A stretch of 64,000 bases of DNA from Magnetospirillum gryphiswaldense MSR-1 v2 (GTDB lineage: Bacteria; Pseudomonadota; Alphaproteobacteria; Rhodospirillales; Magnetospirillaceae), in assembly GCF_000513295.1 (NCBI RefSeq), contig NC_023065.1:3907001-3971000 (forward strand). Reading direction: 5' to 3'. Positions 24,769 to 34,277 of the stretch are shown one piece after another. The translations under genes were made by a program, and so were the position numbers. How positions within the stretch are numbered: the stretch's first letter is position 1; every line of letters begins with the position of its first letter. The notes beneath the pieces are model-generated. The model ran no database searches. It saw only the letters and a program-made list of their open reading frames with translations, and was not told where the DNA came from.

Positions 24769-25707
24769 ATGGTTTCGGTCGAACATTCCCATGTCTATCT
24801 GGGGGCATCGCAGCAGCGCAACGAACGGCGGACCTGGGCGGTCATCGTCTTGACCTTGGTCACCATGGTGGCGGAAATCGCTGCCGGCACCATCTTCGGC
24901 TCCATGGCTCTGGTGGCTGATGGCTGGCACATGTCCACCCATGCCGCCGCTTTGCTGATCGCCGCCCTGGCCTATCTGTTCGCCCGTCGTCACGCCCATG
25001 ATCCCCGCTACAGTTTCGGCACCGGTCGGTTGGGCGATCTGGCCGCCTTTGCCAGTGCGGTGGTGCTGGCCCTGGTGGCGCTGGAAATCGGCTGGGAAAG
25101 CAGTCAGCGCCTGTTGGCGCCGGTGGACATCCAGTATTCCCAGGCCATCTTGGTGGCGGTGCTGGGCCTCGTGGTCAATCTGGTCTCGGCCTGGCTGCTG
25201 CATGATGGTCATGATCATCATGACCACGACCACGACCAGGATGAACATCATCACGGTCACGACAACAATCTGCGTGCCGCCTATATGCATGTGATCGCCG
25301 ACGCCCTGACCTCGGTGCTGGCCATCGCCGCGCTGCTGTTGGGGCAGGCCTGGAACTGGCCGTGGCTGGACCCGTTGATCGGGGTGGTCGGCGCCCTGGT
25401 CATCGCCCGCTGGTCCTGGGGGTTGATGGTGCAAAGCGGCGCCGTGCTGGTCGGTCGTCTCGATGCGGTCGGGCAAGGTCAGCCCCAGGCTATCCGTGCG
25501 GCCCTGGATAACGACCTTGACCGCATCACCGATTTGCATGTGTGGCAGGTGGGGCCGGGGCACCATGCGGTGATCGTCGCCTTGGCGTCCGCTGCCCCGC
25601 AACCGCCGGATTTCTATAAACAGAAGCTGCGGCATCTGGGGTGGATTTCCCATCTGACCATGGAAATTCAGCCATTGGAATTAGACAGCCTGCGGCCAAA
25701 GTCGTAA
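24769..25707 (+). CDS. Cation diffusion facilitator, DmeF-like Co/Ni exporter
   Basis: This 312-residue, six-helix CDF exporter would pump divalent metal out of the cytoplasm in exchange for protons. Metal-site motifs are ADGWHMSTHA in helix 2 and YMHVIADALTSV in helix 5. A long His/Asp-rich cytoplasmic loop (DGHDHHDHDHDQDEHHHGHD) lies between helices 4 and 5, and the C-terminal domain contains DLHVWQVGPGHHAV. DmeF proteins in rhizobia export cobalt and nickel and are controlled by an adjacent DmeR, the same pairing as here. Metal choice is inferred from that context. Confidence 0.9.
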   Translation: MVSVEHSHVYLGASQQRNERRTWAVIVLTLVTMVAEIAAGTIFGSMALVADGWHMSTHAAALLIAALAYLFARRHAHDPRYSFGTGRLGDLAAFASAVVLALVALEIGWESSQRLLAPVDIQYSQAILVAVLGLVVNLVSAWLLHDGHDHHDHDHDQDEHHHGHDNNLRAAYMHVIADALTSVLAIAALLLGQAWNWPWLDPLIGVVGALVIARWSWGLMVQSGAVLVGRLDAVGQGQPQAIRAALDNDLDRITDLHVWQVGPGHHAVIVALASAAPQPPDFYKQKLRHLGWISHLTMEIQPLELDSLRPKS

Positions 25708-25766
25708 TATCCCGCCCGGTCATGAACGGGCTGGTTGACGGTCGAGCAAGGGGGGCTCTTTGCCGC

Positions 25767-26603
25767 ATGCGCAAGGGGGGGGAGGTTCTTTTTTTGCTGA
25801 TGTTGCTGGTGCTGTGGTGTGGCGATGCCGCCGCCCAAGGGGCGTTGGTGGTTGGCGTCACGCCGCAGCAATCCGCCGGCAGGTTGGCGGAAAGCTGGGT
25901 CCCCTTGCTGGAAGAGGCCGGGCGCCGCTTCGGTGCGCCGCTTACGTTTCGGACCGCTCCCGCCACCGAGGAATTCGAGCGCCGTGTCCTGGCCGGAGAA
26001 TATGATGTGATTTACGGCAGCCCGGTGCTGTACGTGGCCGCCGCCCGCGTGCTGGGGGCCAGGGCCATCGCCCGCCAACGTCAGGATGAACAGGGCGTGT
26101 TGGTGGTGAAGGGCGATTCCGCCATTGCCTCCGTCGCCGATTTGCAAGGCCGCGTCGTCGCCTTTCCCGCCGCCAGCGCCTATGGCGCTTCGATCCTGAC
26201 CCAGGCGGAGTTACGCCGTCAGGGGGTGGACTTTCAGACCAAGACCCTGGCCTCGGACGAATCGGTTTACCGCGCCGTCCTCGACGGCATGGCCGATGCC
26301 GGCGGCGGGGCCTTGCGCACCCTGGGGCGGCAGGATATTGAAACCCGCAGTTTTTTACGCGTGCTGATGATCACTGAACCCTATGCCGCCTATCCGGTCT
26401 TCGTCCTGCCGCGGGTGGGACGGAAGCAGGCGGCGCATTTACAGGCGGTCCTGTTTTCGCTGGATTCGGATGCGACCGGCCAGGCGGCTTTGAAACGGGC
26501 GACGTTGCAGGGCATCGCCCTGGCCGACGATCATACCTATGATCCGGTGCGGCGTTTGGGGCTGGACGCCGTGGAGCGATTGCTGAAGGGGGCGGCGCCA
26601 TGA
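25767..26603 (+). CDS. PhnD-like periplasmic substrate-binding protein
   Basis: A 278-residue secreted protein of the phosphate/phosphite/phosphonate binding family. The signal peptide (residues 1-24, MRKGGEVLFLLML...DAAAQ) leads into LVVGVTPQQSAGRLAESW, followed by YDVIYGSPVLYVAAAR and VVAFPAASAYGAS, typical of PhnD-like proteins. There is no ABC permease or ATPase nearby. Its stop overlaps the start of a membrane histidine kinase (ATGA), so it more likely acts as the kinase's periplasmic ligand sensor than in transport. The ATG at 25767 gives the best signal peptide; TTG at 25794 has a good GGAGG but loses the basic residues. Codons 3-5 lie in a run of eight Gs. Confidence 0.85.
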   Translation: MRKGGEVLFLLMLLVLWCGDAAAQGALVVGVTPQQSAGRLAESWVPLLEEAGRRFGAPLTFRTAPATEEFERRVLAGEYDVIYGSPVLYVAAARVLGARAIARQRQDEQGVLVVKGDSAIASVADLQGRVVAFPAASAYGASILTQAELRRQGVDFQTKTLASDESVYRAVLDGMADAGGGALRTLGRQDIETRSFLRVLMITEPYAAYPVFVLPRVGRKQAAHLQAVLFSLDSDATGQAALKRATLQGIALADDHTYDPVRRLGLDAVERLLKGAAP

Positions 26604-28792
26604 AGTTCCGCACCAAGACCGTCCTGGGTGTGGCGGTGATCGAAGCGGTGCTGCTGACCATTCTGGTCCTCAGCACCTTGGGCATCATGCAGCGCACCGC
26701 CGAGCAGGAATTGCTGCACCGGGCGGAAACCACCGGCAAGCTGCTGGCTGCGGCGTCGCGCGACGCCCTGCTGGCCTGGGATTTCGCCACCTTGGACAGC
26801 ATCGCCCAGGAAGCGACGTCGTCGGGGCGCTTGCGCTATGTGCGTTTCATGGAAAAGGACGGTCGGGTGCTGGCCCAATATGGCGACGCAACCGCCGGTC
26901 CGGTCGGTTTCATTGCCGATGACGGATTGAAAACCGTTGATGACGGGGTGTTGGATCAACACGCCGAAATCCTGGTGGCCGGGGTGCCCTATGGGCGGGT
27001 CCAGTTCGGCTTGGATATCGACAGCGTCACCGCCGCCACCGCTTACATGCGTGGCTGGGCCTTTGGCATCTCCGCCGTGGAGATGGTGTTGGTGGCCTTG
27101 TTCTCGCTGCTGTTGGGGCTGTATCTGACCCGGCAATTAGCCTCGTTGCGCGATGCCAGCCAGCGTCTGGCCCAAGGCGACATGACCTATCGCATTCCGG
27201 TCAAGGGCTCGGACGAATTGGCCGAGACGGCGCGGGCCTTCAACACGATGGCCGACCGTCTGCAAAGCTTCTATGGCGATCTGGCCGAGCGCGAGGCCCG
27301 CTTCCGCCAGTATTCCGAGGTCAATTCCGACTGGTACTGGGAAACCGACCGCGACGAACGCTATGTCTTTATTTCCGACAGTTTCGAATCCATCACCGGG
27401 CGCAGCCCGGCGACGTTGCTGGGTAAGCGGCGCTGGGATCTGGGCAGCACCGAGATGGAGGTGGACGCCGAGCTGTGGCAGGGCCATCTCGAGGATCTGT
27501 CCGCCCATCGCGCGTTCCGCGATTTCAAGTATTGGATCGAGGCCGATAACGGTCGCCCGTGCTGGCTGAAGGAAAGCGGCGTGCCGCGTTTCGACGATGA
27601 GGGCCATTTCATCGGCTATCGCGGCACCGGCGCCGACATCACCGCCGCCATGGAAAGCGCCCACCGCATGCATATGCTGACCCGGGCGGTGGAGCAAAGT
27701 CCGGTGTCGGTGGTCATCACCGATCTGGACCGGCGCATCCAGTACGTGAACCCCAAATTCCTCGACGCCACCGGCTATGGCGCCCAAGAGGTCATCGGCC
27801 AGATGCCGTCGATCCTGAAATCGGGGCGGACCGACGATACGGTCTATCAGGACTTGTGGGCAACCTTGGAGCGGGGCGAACAATGGCGGGGCGAATTCGT
27901 CAACCGCCGCAAGGACGGCAGCCTTTATTGGGAACAGGCCACCATCCAGCCCATTCGCAACCTGGAAGGGCGCATCACCAATTATCTTGGCATCAAGCTC
28001 GACATCACCGACCGCAAGCGGGCCGAGGACAAGCTGGGTCACCTGCTGGACGAGTTGAAGCGGTCCAACCAGGATCTGGAACAATTCGCTTATGTGGCCA
28101 GCCATGACCTGAAGCAACCGCTCAGGCAGATATCCAGCTTCGCCACCTTGCTGGAACGTCGTCTGGGCGACCAGGCCAGCGACGAGGTGCGTGATTACCT
28201 GGGCTTCTTGAATGATGGCGCCAAGCGGATGCAGGCGCTGGTCGGCGATCTGTTGGATTATTCCCGCGTCAGCCATCGCCCTTTGCACAATGACAGCGTC
28301 GCCATGGACGAGGTGTTGTCGGCGGCTCTGGTGCTGCTGAATGCGGCGATGGCCGATGGGGCGGCGGTGATCGAGCGTCAGCCTTTGCCCAATGTGCAGG
28401 GCGACCGCAGCCAATTGGAGCGGCTGCTGCAAAATCTGGTGGGCAATGCCCTGAAATACCGCGATCCGGCCCGCACGCCCATCATCCGCATCGGCTGCGA
28501 CGACGGCGTGTTCTTCGTCGCCGATAACGGCATCGGCATCGCCGCCGATCAGGCCGACCGCGTCTTCATGATCTTCCAGCGCCTGCATTCGGCCCAGGCC
28601 TATGAAGGGACCGGCATCGGCTTGGCCATTTGCCGCAAGATCGTCGAGCGGCACGGCGGGCGGATTTGGCTGAGTTCTGCGGGGGAAGGCCAGGGAACCA
28701 CCTTCTTCTTCACCCTGCCGGGGCCGGCGGCGCACCATGTGGTTGACTCGGGGGCGGGGCTTGGGCAGGCTGGCGCCCAACAACAGGCCTGA
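26600..28792 (+). CDS. Membrane sensor histidine kinase with HAMP and two PAS domains
   Basis: A 730-residue sensor kinase. Two membrane segments (about 8-28 and 150-172) border a periplasmic domain of about 120 residues. A HAMP domain, two PAS domains (about 225-350 and 355-475) and the kinase core follow. The phosphorylated histidine is His502 in [14 protein letters not shown]; the ATPase boxes are [15 protein letters not shown] and GTGIGLAIC. The HDLKQP form is typical of phytochrome-like and bacteriophytochrome-related kinases. No response regulator is adjacent. The 4-nt overlap with the PhnD-like gene suggests the secreted protein presents a ligand to the periplasmic domain. Confidence 0.92.
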   Translation: MKFRTKTVLGVAVIEAVLLTILVLSTLGIMQRTAEQELLHRAETTGKLLAAASRDALLAWDFATLDSIAQEATSSGRLRYVRFMEKDGRVLAQYGDATAGPVGFIADDGLKTVDDGVLDQHAEILVAGVPYGRVQFGLDIDSVTAATAYMRGWAFGISAVEMVLVALFSLLLGLYLTRQLASLRDASQRLAQGDMTYRIPVKGSDELAETARAFNTMADRLQSFYGDLAEREARFRQYSEVNSDWYWETDRDERYVFISDSFESITGRSPATLLGKRRWDLGSTEMEVDAELWQGHLEDLSAHRAFRDFKYWIEADNGRPCWLKESGVPRFDDEGHFIGYRGTGADITAAMESAHRMHMLTRAVEQSPVSVVITDLDRRIQYVNPKFLDATGYGAQEVIGQMPSILKSGRTDDTVYQDLWATLERGEQWRGEFVNRRKDGSLYWEQATIQPIRNLEGRITNYLGIKLDITDRKRAEDKLGHLLDELKRSNQDLEQFAYVASHDLKQPLRQISSFATLLERRLGDQASDEVRDYLGFLNDGAKRMQALVGDLLDYSRVSHRPLHNDSVAMDEVLSAALVLLNAAMADGAAVIERQPLPNVQGDRSQLERLLQNLVGNALKYRDPARTPIIRIGCDDGVFFVADNGIGIAADQADRVFMIFQRLHSAQAYEGTGIGLAICRKIVERHGGRIWLSSAGEGQGTTFFFTLPGPAAHHVVDSGAGLGQAGAQQQA

Positions 28793-28806
28793 ATGGAAAC
28801 CACGCC

Positions 28807-29094
28807 ATGACCAAGTCGGAGCTGATCGCCCGCCTGGCGGAAAAGAACCCGCATTTGTACCAGCGCGACGTGGAACGTATCGTCACCACCATTTTTGACG
28901 AGATCGCCGAGGCTTTGGCCCGGGGGGATCGGGTGGAATTGCGCGGCTTCGGCGCTTTTTCGGTGAAAAGCCGCGACGCCCGCCAGGGCCGCAATCCGCG
29001 TACCGGCGAGCAGGTAGCGGTTGACGGCAAGGTGGTGCCCTTCTTCAAGACCGGCAAGCAGCTGCGCGAGCGGTTGAACGCCGGCGACGAGTGA
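28807..29094 (+). CDS. ihfB: Integration host factor beta subunit
   Basis: IHF is a DNA-bending protein made of alpha and beta subunits. The 95 residues begin [14 protein letters not shown] and contain [20 protein letters not shown] followed by NPRTGE, the minor-groove-binding arm with its intercalating proline. The end [11 protein letters not shown] is typical of IhfB. The gene overlaps lapA as GTGA, and pyrF and trpF follow, the usual alphaproteobacterial order except that rpsA is not directly upstream. Confidence 0.95.
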   Translation: MTKSELIARLAEKNPHLYQRDVERIVTTIFDEIAEALARGDRVELRGFGAFSVKSRDARQGRNPRTGEQVAVDGKVVPFFKTGKQLRERLNAGDE

Positions 29095-29420
29095 CGACCG
29101 TGCGCTGGCTCGGCTGGCTGCTGGCCATCCCCGTCGCCCTGCTGATCGTTGTCTTCGCTGTCGCCAACCGGCATGAAATCCGCCTGGACATGTGGCCCTT
29201 GCCCTGGGCGGTGGATTTACCGGTCTATCTGGCGGTGCTGGGGGCCCTGGCCAAGGGTATCGTCATCGGTGCCGTCGCCATGTGGCTGTCCGGTTTCCGC
29301 GGGCGGCGCAATGCCCGCGACCAGCGCCGCCGGGCCGAATCGCTGGAACGCCAGTTGCGGGCGGCCCAATCGGCCCCATTGCCGGTTGCCGTCGTCACTG
29401 ACGACCGCGCCGCGCCCTGA
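29091..29420 (+). CDS. lapA: LapA-domain (DUF1049) inner-membrane protein
   Basis: A 109-residue membrane protein with two helices ([20 protein letters not shown] and [20 protein letters not shown]) and a charged C-terminal coil ([20 protein letters not shown]). In enterobacteria LapA works with LapB in controlling lipopolysaccharide synthesis; no lapB is seen here. The GTG start at 29091 overlaps the ihfB stop. The segment between the helices, [19 protein letters not shown], matches the family. Confidence 0.85.
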   Translation: MTTVRWLGWLLAIPVALLIVVFAVANRHEIRLDMWPLPWAVDLPVYLAVLGALAKGIVIGAVAMWLSGFRGRRNARDQRRRAESLERQLRAAQSAPLPVAVVTDDRAAP

Positions 29421-29446
29421 TAACCTCTTTCTTCAAGGGGGCTGCC

Positions 29447-30154
29447 ATGCCCAATCCCGTTTACGTCGCCCTGGACACCACCAACGTCAACCAGGCCGCC
29501 GATCTGGCCACCAAGCTGAAAGGCCTGGTCGGCGGGGTCAAGCTGGGGCTGGAATTCTTCACCGCCAACGGTCCCGCCGGTATCGAGGCCATCACCGCCT
29601 TGGGCATGCCGGTGTTTTTGGACCTGAAATTCCACGACATCCCCAATACCGTGGCCGGGGCCATGCGCGGCATCGCGCCGTTGGCGCCGCGCTTCACCAC
29701 CATTCACGCCTCGGGCGGCTTCGCCATGATGAAGGCCGCCGCCGATGCCGCCAAGGATGGCGCCGACCGCGCCGGGCGCCCACGCGTCAAGGTGCTGGCG
29801 GTGTCCATTCTGACCAGCATGGACCAATCGGCCATGGAGGCGGTGGGTTTCCACGGCAGCGTGCTGGAACAGGTCAAGCGTCTGGCCGTGTTGGGTCAAG
29901 CTGCCGGTATCGACGGCCTGGTCTGTTCGCCGCATGAGGTGGAAACCGTGCGCTCCATGGTCGGCGCCGGTCTGGCCCTGGTGGTGCCGGGCATCCGTCC
30001 GTCCTGGGCCGAGGCCGGGGATCAGAAGCGGGTGATGACGCCGAAAGAGGCGCGCGAACGCGGCGCCGACATCCTGGTCATCGGTCGCCCGATCACCGCC
30101 GCCGCCAATCCCGCCGATGCCGCCAAGCGCATTCTTGAGGAGTTGGAGGGTTGA
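29447..30154 (+). CDS. pyrF: Orotidine-5'-phosphate decarboxylase
   Basis: The enzyme makes UMP from OMP in pyrimidine synthesis. The 235-residue protein has the catalytic array VFLDLKFHDIPNTV (Asp-Lys-His-Asp), the N-terminal YVALDTTNVNQA, and the phosphate-binding end LVVPGIRPSW and IGRPITAAANP. An AAGGGGGC Shine-Dalgarno precedes the ATG. It overlaps trpF by 4 nt. Confidence 0.96.
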   Translation: MPNPVYVALDTTNVNQAADLATKLKGLVGGVKLGLEFFTANGPAGIEAITALGMPVFLDLKFHDIPNTVAGAMRGIAPLAPRFTTIHASGGFAMMKAAADAAKDGADRAGRPRVKVLAVSILTSMDQSAMEAVGFHGSVLEQVKRLAVLGQAAGIDGLVCSPHEVETVRSMVGAGLALVVPGIRPSWAEAGDQKRVMTPKEARERGADILVIGRPITAAANPADAAKRILEELEG

Positions 30155-30789
30155 GCGCCGAGGTCAAGATCTGCGGTCTGACCGATGAAGATGCCATCGA
30201 CGCCGCCATCGATGCCGGTGCCGATTATCTGGGGCTGGTGTTCTTCGCCAAAAGCCCGCGCTTCGTCACCCCCGACCGTGCCGCCGAGTTGACCCAGTTC
30301 GTCGAGGGTGTCGACAAGGTCGGTCTGTTCGTCGATGCCGAGGATGCTTTCCTGGACGAGGCCCTGACCCATCTGCGCCTGGATCTGCTGCAATTCCATG
30401 GCGCCGAAACGCCGGAACGCATCGATGCCATCCGCCGCGAGTTCGCCGTGCCGGTGATGAAGGTCATCGCCATCGGAAGCGCCGAGGATCTGGCCAAGGC
30501 CGAGCCCTATTTCGCTGTGGCCGACCGCCTGCTGTTCGACGCCAAGCCGCCCAAGAATTCGGACCTGCCCGGCGGCAATGCGGTCAGCTTCGACTGGTCG
30601 ATCCTGTCGGGCTACAAATGTCCGCTGCAATGGATGCTGGCCGGGGGCTTGACCGCCGATAACGTGGCCGAGGCCATCCGCATCAGCGGCGCCCGCGCCG
30701 TCGATGTGTCGTCGGGGGTGGAAAGCGCACCCGGAGTGAAGGATGCCGCCAAGATCGCCGCCTTCATCAAGGCGGCCAAGGGCACATAG
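30151..30789 (+). CDS. trpF: Phosphoribosylanthranilate isomerase
   Basis: The enzyme isomerises phosphoribosylanthranilate in tryptophan synthesis. It begins EVKICGLTDEDAIDAAIDAG with the catalytic Cys, has YLGLVFFAKSPRFV, and ends with the phosphate loop LAGGLTADNVAEAI and DVSSGVESAPGVKD. The start is TTG at 30151, overlapping the pyrF stop (TTGA) with GGAGG just upstream. In many alphaproteobacteria trpB and trpA follow; here the next gene is a convergent amidase, so the tryptophan genes are split. Confidence 0.95.
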   Translation: MSAEVKICGLTDEDAIDAAIDAGADYLGLVFFAKSPRFVTPDRAAELTQFVEGVDKVGLFVDAEDAFLDEALTHLRLDLLQFHGAETPERIDAIRREFAVPVMKVIAIGSAEDLAKAEPYFAVADRLLFDAKPPKNSDLPGGNAVSFDWSILSGYKCPLQWMLAGGLTADNVAEAIRISGARAVDVSSGVESAPGVKDAAKIAAFIKAAKGT

Positions 30790-30813
30790 AGCACTGGCGC
30801 GACGCCCTAAAAC

Positions 30814-31524
30814 TCAGCCGCCCTCATAGGACACCACCGGGGCCATACCGGGGCGCAGGGCACCCAGCAGGCGCTCGATGCGACCGGCGGTTTCCGCATC
30901 GTTGCCGCCATTGATCAGGTCGGGGCGGAAATGACGCTGGAACGCGGTCATCGCCGCCACCGGGTCACCACTGATGTCGTAACCGTATTCGGCCAACCGG
31001 CGCAAGGATTCCTGCGGCAGCCATTCCACCTTTTCCTGACCGGAAAACGGCCACAGGCCGATGCCGTAGGATTTCAGGCGCTGCCACGGGAACAACTCGC
31101 CCGGATCGGTCTTGCGCGACGGCGCGATGTCGGAATGGCCGACCACGTTGCGGGCAGTAATGGGATGGCGGGTCAGAATTTTTTGCGCCAAGGCGATCAG
31201 CGCATCGATTTGGGCGTCGGGGAATGGACGATAGCCGAACTCATGCCCCGGATTGACCAATTCGATGCCGATGGAGCGGGAATTGATGTCGGTGTGGCCG
31301 CGCCACGACGACAACCCGGCATGCCAGGCGCGGCGATCCTCGGGCACCAGCGCCAGCACCGTGCCGTCCTCGTCGATCAGGTAATGGGCCGAGACTTTGG
31401 CCGCCGGGTCGCACAGACGGTGCAACGCCACCTCGGCGCTTGGCATGCCGGTATAGTGCAGCACCAGCATGTCGATGACATCGACGCGGCGGGCTTCGTG
31501 ATTGGGGGAGGGGTGTTGAATCAT
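30814..31524 (-). CDS. N-acetylmuramoyl-L-alanine amidase, AmpD/AmiD-like
   Basis: A 236-residue zinc amidase that cleaves the bond between muramic acid and the peptide in murein fragments. The amidase_2 domain has His23 in VLHYTGM, then RSIGIELVNPGHE and the second ligand set VGHSDIAPSRKTDPG. The C-terminal part (ESLRRLAEYGYDI, AMTAFQRHFRP) looks like a peptidoglycan-binding repeat, closer to AmiD than to short AmpD. No signal peptide is visible, so it may act in cytoplasmic muropeptide recycling. Its ATG overlaps the end of the EamA gene (ATGA). Confidence 0.9.
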   Translation of the reverse strand: MIQHPSPNHEARRVDVIDMLVLHYTGMPSAEVALHRLCDPAAKVSAHYLIDEDGTVLALVPEDRRAWHAGLSSWRGHTDINSRSIGIELVNPGHEFGYRPFPDAQIDALIALAQKILTRHPITARNVVGHSDIAPSRKTDPGELFPWQRLKSYGIGLWPFSGQEKVEWLPQESLRRLAEYGYDISGDPVAAMTAFQRHFRPDLINGGNDAETAGRIERLLGALRPGMAPVVSYEGG

Positions 31525-32405
31525 GTGCCCGGTTCCGGTTCGGCCGGCGGTCGCCGGATGCCGCCCACGAATTGTACCACGGCGACGCCAAGGATGGTGA
31601 TAGCGCCGCCCACCAGCTTTTGCCAGGTCAGCGTCTCGCCCAGCACCAGCACGCCGCCGGCGACGGCGACCACCGGCCCCAGCAGGGTGACCGGAACCAC
31701 CCGGTTCATGGGGTGGCGGGCCAATAGACCATACCACAGGGTGTAAGCCACCAGCGACGAGGCGATCACCGTATAGGCCAGACCGGCCAGCGGCTTCCAA
31801 TCGGCCAGCAGGCGGGCGGGCAGTTCGGTGTGGCCGCTTTCCAGCGCCAACGACAGAGCCAGCAGGATGGGGGCGGCGAACACCGCCATCCAGCCGTTCA
31901 AGGCCAACGGATTGATGTCGCCCAGGCGTTTGACCTGCACGTTGCTGACCGCCCAGGCGATCATGGCGACAACCAGGATCAGCACCGGCAACAGCGACGG
32001 CAGGCTGGGCTCGCCGGCCAGCAGGGCGACGCCGGAAAAGGCCAGGATCAGGCCGATGGTCCGGCCCAGGCCCAGTTTCTCGCCAAAGGCGACCCAGGCC
32101 ACCAGGGCCGAGAAGGGAACGCCCAATTGGGTGATGATGGCGGCACTGGCCGCATCCATGCCCGACACTCCTACGAACATCAGGCCGAAATGGCCGACCC
32201 CCAGAACCAGGGAGATGCCGATGATGCCTTTCCATTGATGGCGGGCGGGGCGGAACAGGGGCGCCAGCACGGCGGCGACCAGGGCAAAACGGATGGCGGT
32301 CAGCAAAAACGGCGGAATGGTCTGGACCGCCACCTTGACGGCGATGAAGTTCAGCCCCCACAGGGTGACGACGCAGATGGCCAGCAACCAATCCTTGAGC
32401 GGCAT
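31521..32405 (-). CDS. EamA-family (DMT) membrane exporter
   Basis: A 294-residue protein with ten predicted helices in two EamA repeats. The first repeat starts WLLAICVVTLWGLNFIAVKV; the second ends VVPVTLLGPVVAVAGGVLVL followed by GETLTWQKLVGG. Family members export amino acids or metabolites; the substrate cannot be told. It sits between uup (6 nt upstream) and the amidase gene (4-nt overlap), forming a likely three-gene operon. Confidence 0.9.
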   Translation of the reverse strand: MPLKDWLLAICVVTLWGLNFIAVKVAVQTIPPFLLTAIRFALVAAVLAPLFRPARHQWKGIIGISLVLGVGHFGLMFVGVSGMDAASAAIITQLGVPFSALVAWVAFGEKLGLGRTIGLILAFSGVALLAGEPSLPSLLPVLILVVAMIAWAVSNVQVKRLGDINPLALNGWMAVFAAPILLALSLALESGHTELPARLLADWKPLAGLAYTVIASSLVAYTLWYGLLARHPMNRVVPVTLLGPVVAVAGGVLVLGETLTWQKLVGGAITILGVAVVQFVGGIRRPPAEPEPGT

Positions 32406-32411
32406 CAGGGT

Positions 32412-34217
32412 TTATCCGGCCAGTTCTTCACGCAGGCTTTCCAGTTCCAGCCAGCGTTCCTCGGCTGTTTCCAGTTCGGCGCGGGCGACGTCGATGCGCT
32501 TGGCCGTCTTGTCGAAACGGGCTGGGTCGCGCGCATACAGATTGGGATCGGCCAGATCGCTTTCAAGCTTGGCGATCTCGGTGTGCAGCTTATCCAGCCG
32601 CGCCGGCAAGTCGTCCAGCTCGCGCTGGTCCTTGTACGACAGCTTGCCTTGTGATTTTGGCTTGGCATTTTCCACCTTGGCCGCCGGTTTGACCGCTTCT
32701 ACCGTCTTTGCCTGGGGCTTTTGCGCCAGATAATCGGAATAGCCGCCCACATATTCCTTGATGTCGCCGTCGCCTTCGACGGCGATGACGCTGGTCACCA
32801 GCCGGTCGAGGAAATCGCGGTCGTGGCTGACCACCAACAGCGTGCCCTGGTAATCGGCCAGCATTTCCTCCAGCAGGTCCAGGGTATCCATGTCCAGATC
32901 GTTGGTGGGTTCGTCCAGGATCAGCAGGTTGGACGACTTGGCCAGCAACTTGGCCAGCAGCAGGCGGTTGCGTTCGCCGCCCGACAGCGCGCGCACCGGC
33001 GTGCGGGCTTGATTGTCGCTGAACAGGAAATCGCGCATGTAACCGACCACGTGCCGGGGGGTGCCGCGCACCCACACATTGTCGCCGCGCCCGTCGGTCA
33101 GGGTGTCCCACACGGTGATATCGGGGTCCAGACGGTCGCGGCGCTGGTCGAAATAGGCCGGTTCCAGATTGGTGCCCAGCTTGACCTCGCCGCCATCGGG
33201 GGCCAGATCGCCGGTCAGCATGCGCAACAACGTGGTCTTGCCGGCGCCGTTGGGGCCGATCAGGCCGACGCGGTCGCCGCGCATGATGCGGGTGGAAAAG
33301 CCATCCGCCACCACCTTGCCGTCGAATTTCTTCACCAGATCGGTGGCCTCGATGACCAGCCGGCCCGACACCTCGCCGGCATCGGCTTCCAGGACGACGC
33401 GGCGGTCGTTGTCCATCTTCGACGACAATCGGGTCGAACGTTCCTTGCGCAAGCCCTGCAAGGCCCGCAAGCGGCCCATGTTGCGCTTTCGGCGGGCGGT
33501 GACGCCGCGCGACAGCCAATGCAGTTCCTGGCGCAGATTGTTGTTCATGCGGTCCAGTTCGGCTTCTTCCGCCGCGTAGGTGTCTTCCTGCCACTGGCCG
33601 AAGCCGGCAAAGCCGAACTCGGCGCGGCGCACCACGCCGCGTTCCAGCCACAGGGTCTGCTTGGATACGCTTTCCAGGAAGCGGCGGTCGTGGCTGATCA
33701 TCACCAGGGCGCCCTGATAATCCTTCAGCCATTGTTCCAGCCACAAGATGGTGGGCAGGTCCAGATGGTTGGTGGGCTCGTCCAGCAACAGCGCGTCGGG
33801 GTTGCCGACCAGGGCGCGGGCCAGGGCGGCGCGGCGGCCTTCGCCGCCGGACAGATTGGCCGGGTCGCGGCTGCCGTCGACGCCCAAGGCTTCCATCATG
33901 GCATCGACGCGCCAGGTCTGGTCGTGCTCGTCCGGGGCCAAGCCTTGGGCGACGAAATCGGCCAAGGTGGCGGTATCGATCACCGGGTCTTGGTGCAGAT
34001 AGCTGATGCGGGCGCCGGGCTGGACGAAGCGCTCGCCCGAATCGGCCAGGATTTCGCCGGCGAAGACCTTGAGCAAGGTGGATTTGCCCGAGCCGTTGCG
34101 ACCGACCAGAACGGTCTTGTCGCCCTTGCCGACCCAAGTGGTGACGCCCTCGAACAGCGGGTTGCCGCCGAAGGTCAAGCGCACGTCGCGCAAGCTAAGA
34201 AGGGGTGGTGAAGCCAT
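32412..34217 (-). CDS. uup: ABC-F family ATPase, Uup-like
   Basis: A 601-residue soluble protein with two ABC ATPase domains, of the ABC-F group that acts on ribosomes or, for Uup, also on DNA branch structures. Walker A motifs are GRNGSGKSTL and GPNGAGKTTL; signature motifs are NLSGGEGRR and ALSGGERNR. The inter-domain linker contains QELHWLSRGVTARRKRNMGR. The C-terminal coiled coil (about the last 75 residues, LSYKDQRELDDLPARLDKL) is the Uup hallmark. ATG at 34217 has AGGTGA upstream; GTG at 34226 would add three residues. Confidence 0.93.
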   Translation of the reverse strand: MASPPLLSLRDVRLTFGGNPLFEGVTTWVGKGDKTVLVGRNGSGKSTLLKVFAGEILADSGERFVQPGARISYLHQDPVIDTATLADFVAQGLAPDEHDQTWRVDAMMEALGVDGSRDPANLSGGEGRRAALARALVGNPDALLLDEPTNHLDLPTILWLEQWLKDYQGALVMISHDRRFLESVSKQTLWLERGVVRRAEFGFAGFGQWQEDTYAAEEAELDRMNNNLRQELHWLSRGVTARRKRNMGRLRALQGLRKERSTRLSSKMDNDRRVVLEADAGEVSGRLVIEATDLVKKFDGKVVADGFSTRIMRGDRVGLIGPNGAGKTTLLRMLTGDLAPDGGEVKLGTNLEPAYFDQRRDRLDPDITVWDTLTDGRGDNVWVRGTPRHVVGYMRDFLFSDNQARTPVRALSGGERNRLLLAKLLAKSSNLLILDEPTNDLDMDTLDLLEEMLADYQGTLLVVSHDRDFLDRLVTSVIAVEGDGDIKEYVGGYSDYLAQKPQAKTVEAVKPAAKVENAKPKSQGKLSYKDQRELDDLPARLDKLHTEIAKLESDLADPNLYARDPARFDKTAKRIDVARAELETAEERWLELESLREELAG

Positions 34218-34277
34218 AGGCTTCACCTACACCTTGAGGGCTACGCGCGCAAGCGCGAGGTTTGTGCGCGAGGCGCG

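Noticed and set aside
24421-24808. Longer N-terminal extension of the upstream TrkH, reading back to 24808
   Set aside because: The extension overlaps the DmeR-like gene and its promoter in antisense, and its sequence does not look like a TrkH N terminus. A start at 24346 gives the same length as the partner TrkH.
25712-25735. Possible terminator after the DmeF-like gene
   Set aside because: GCCCG and CGGGC can pair around 8 nt, but the stem is only 5 bp and no T-tract follows, so I did not call it.
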